From Thermoleophilia bacterium (lineage in GTDB: Bacteria > Actinomycetota > Thermoleophilia > Gaiellales > Gaiellaceae), in the NCBI GenBank assembly GCA_025933895.1, contig JAICZB010000168.1, positions 1 to 5,987 on the forward strand: a stretch of DNA of 5,987 nucleotides, read 5' to 3'. A program made the translations under genes and the position numbers. Below are positions 5,451 to 5,987 of the stretch, one piece after another. Position 1 is the stretch's first letter; the number at the start of each line of letters is the position of its first letter. The notes below the pieces were generated by a model. It saw only the letters and a program-made list of their open reading frames with translations, ran no database searches and was not told where the DNA came from.

Positions 5451-5565
5451 GATGGTCCCCCCGTTCGTTGACTCCGGCGACGCTAGTGGCCGAATCTCAC
5501 GGAGCTCTTGCGAGACCCTTACGGGCGCGTGAACACCTGCCGCGGGGCGTATGGTTGGGCTCCTC

Positions 5566-5987
5566 GTGAAGCACGTCGTGATCCTCGGGGCCGGCTTCGG
5601 CGGCCTGGAGCTCGCAAGCCGCCTCTCCGACTCGCTCGCCGGCGAGGTTCGCGTCACCCTGATCGACCGGGGCGACGCGTTCACGTTCGGCTTCTCGAAG
5701 CTCGACATCCTGTTCAGAGGAGTCGACGCCGCGGCGCTCCGCATTCCCTACCGCGAGCTTGCGAAGCCCGGAGTCGAGTTCCGGCAGGAGCGCGTCACCG
5801 CGATCGACCCGGGCACCCGCCACGTCACGACCGACCGGGGCTCTTACGCCGCCGACATCCTCGTCGTGGCGCTCGGCGCCGAGTACGACATGGATGCAAC
5901 GCCCGGGTTCGCGGAAGGCGGGCTCGAGTACTACTCGGTCCCGGGCGCCGAACGGCTGCGCGACGCCCTGCCCGCGTTCACCGGCGG
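5566..5987 (+). CDS. NAD(P)/FAD-dependent oxidoreductase, N-terminal part (runs off window)
   Basis: The frame is open to the window end and gives 140 residues. It begins with a Rossmann FAD-binding motif, HVVILGAGFGGLELASRL, with GxGxxG at residues 8-13 and the acidic end of the second strand at Asp34 (VTLIDRGD). It continues with FTFGFSKLDILF (39-50), typical of the sulfide:quinone reductase/type II NADH dehydrogenase-like group, and ends the first domain with ADILVVALGAEYD (96-108), the second conserved dinucleotide motif. It should be a flavoprotein passing electrons, perhaps to quinone at the membrane. The substrate cannot be decided: no Cys occurs in the visible part, and the catalytic region lies outside. 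GTG 5566 (GGG six bases upstream) gives the usual start; ATG 5551 in frame would add five residues. The gene is divergent from the propeller gene. Confidence 0.88.
   Translation, partial: MKHVVILGAGFGGLELASRLSDSLAGEVRVTLIDRGDAFTFGFSKLDILFRGVDAAALRIPYRELAKPGVEFRQERVTAIDPGTRHVTTDRGSYAADILVVALGAEYDMDATPGFAEGGLEYYSVPGAERLRDALPAFTG

Noticed and set aside
5451..5744. Minus-strand extension of the propeller gene to an upstream ATG
   Set aside because: It would overlap the flavoprotein coding region on the other strand and would bury the signal peptide that begins at the GTG at 5450.
1..5987. Search by eye for CRISPR arrays, insertion sequences, tRNA genes, phage or defence genes
   Set aside because: No regularly spaced direct repeats, transposase or integrase motifs, tRNA-like cloverleaf, or defence-type domains were seen. 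The window looks chromosomal.

Overview
This is a GC-rich (roughly 70%) window. Its genes are tightly packed with GTG as well as ATG starts, and it carries two ECF sigma factors, a COG4315-type secreted protein and actinobacterial-style membrane anti-sigma proteins. That combination suggests a high-GC actinobacterium, most likely of the Thermoleophilia (Gaiella/Solirubrobacter-like) type. The lineage is inference from style and protein flavour, not from a marker gene. No mobile element, CRISPR array, tRNA or rRNA is visible.

Layout, left to right: the 3' end of an unrecognised + strand gene (1-138); a minus-strand secreted/membrane-anchored COG4315 (Lipoprotein_15 repeat) protein (152-664); a divergent + strand ECF sigma factor (769-1257), whose last 17 bases overlap tail-to-tail with a minus-strand zincless anti-sigma-like membrane protein (1241-2011); a second minus-strand regulatory pair, an ECF sigma factor (3106-3654) coupled by an ATGA overlap to a single-pass membrane protein (2120-3109); a divergent + strand small secreted protein (3786-4298); a strong hairpin (about 4312-4354) between convergent stops; a minus-strand exported seven-bladed beta-propeller of the lactonase/YncE type (4362-5450); and the 5' part of a + strand NAD(P)/FAD-dependent oxidoreductase (5566 to the end).

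How it may work together: the window is dominated by two cell-surface signalling modules, each with an ECF sigma factor and a membrane protein with a short cytoplasmic head and a large outside domain. The COG4315 gene and the anti-sigma gene are preceded by nearly the same promoter-like motif, GGGAAGGA(A)TCGG followed by GGCGTC, with a 16-17 base spacer between GGGAAG and CGTC. That is the form of an ECF-dependent promoter, so these two genes may be a local regulon of one ECF factor, probably the 769-1257 one that lies between them. Between the second promoter and the anti-sigma start lies a 10-codon leader ORF with a perfect GAGGAGG ribosome-binding site. Its stop codon sits inside the anti-sigma gene's own ribosome-binding site, which suggests translational coupling. 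The propeller, the small secreted protein and the flavoprotein show no visible link to the sigma modules beyond proximity.
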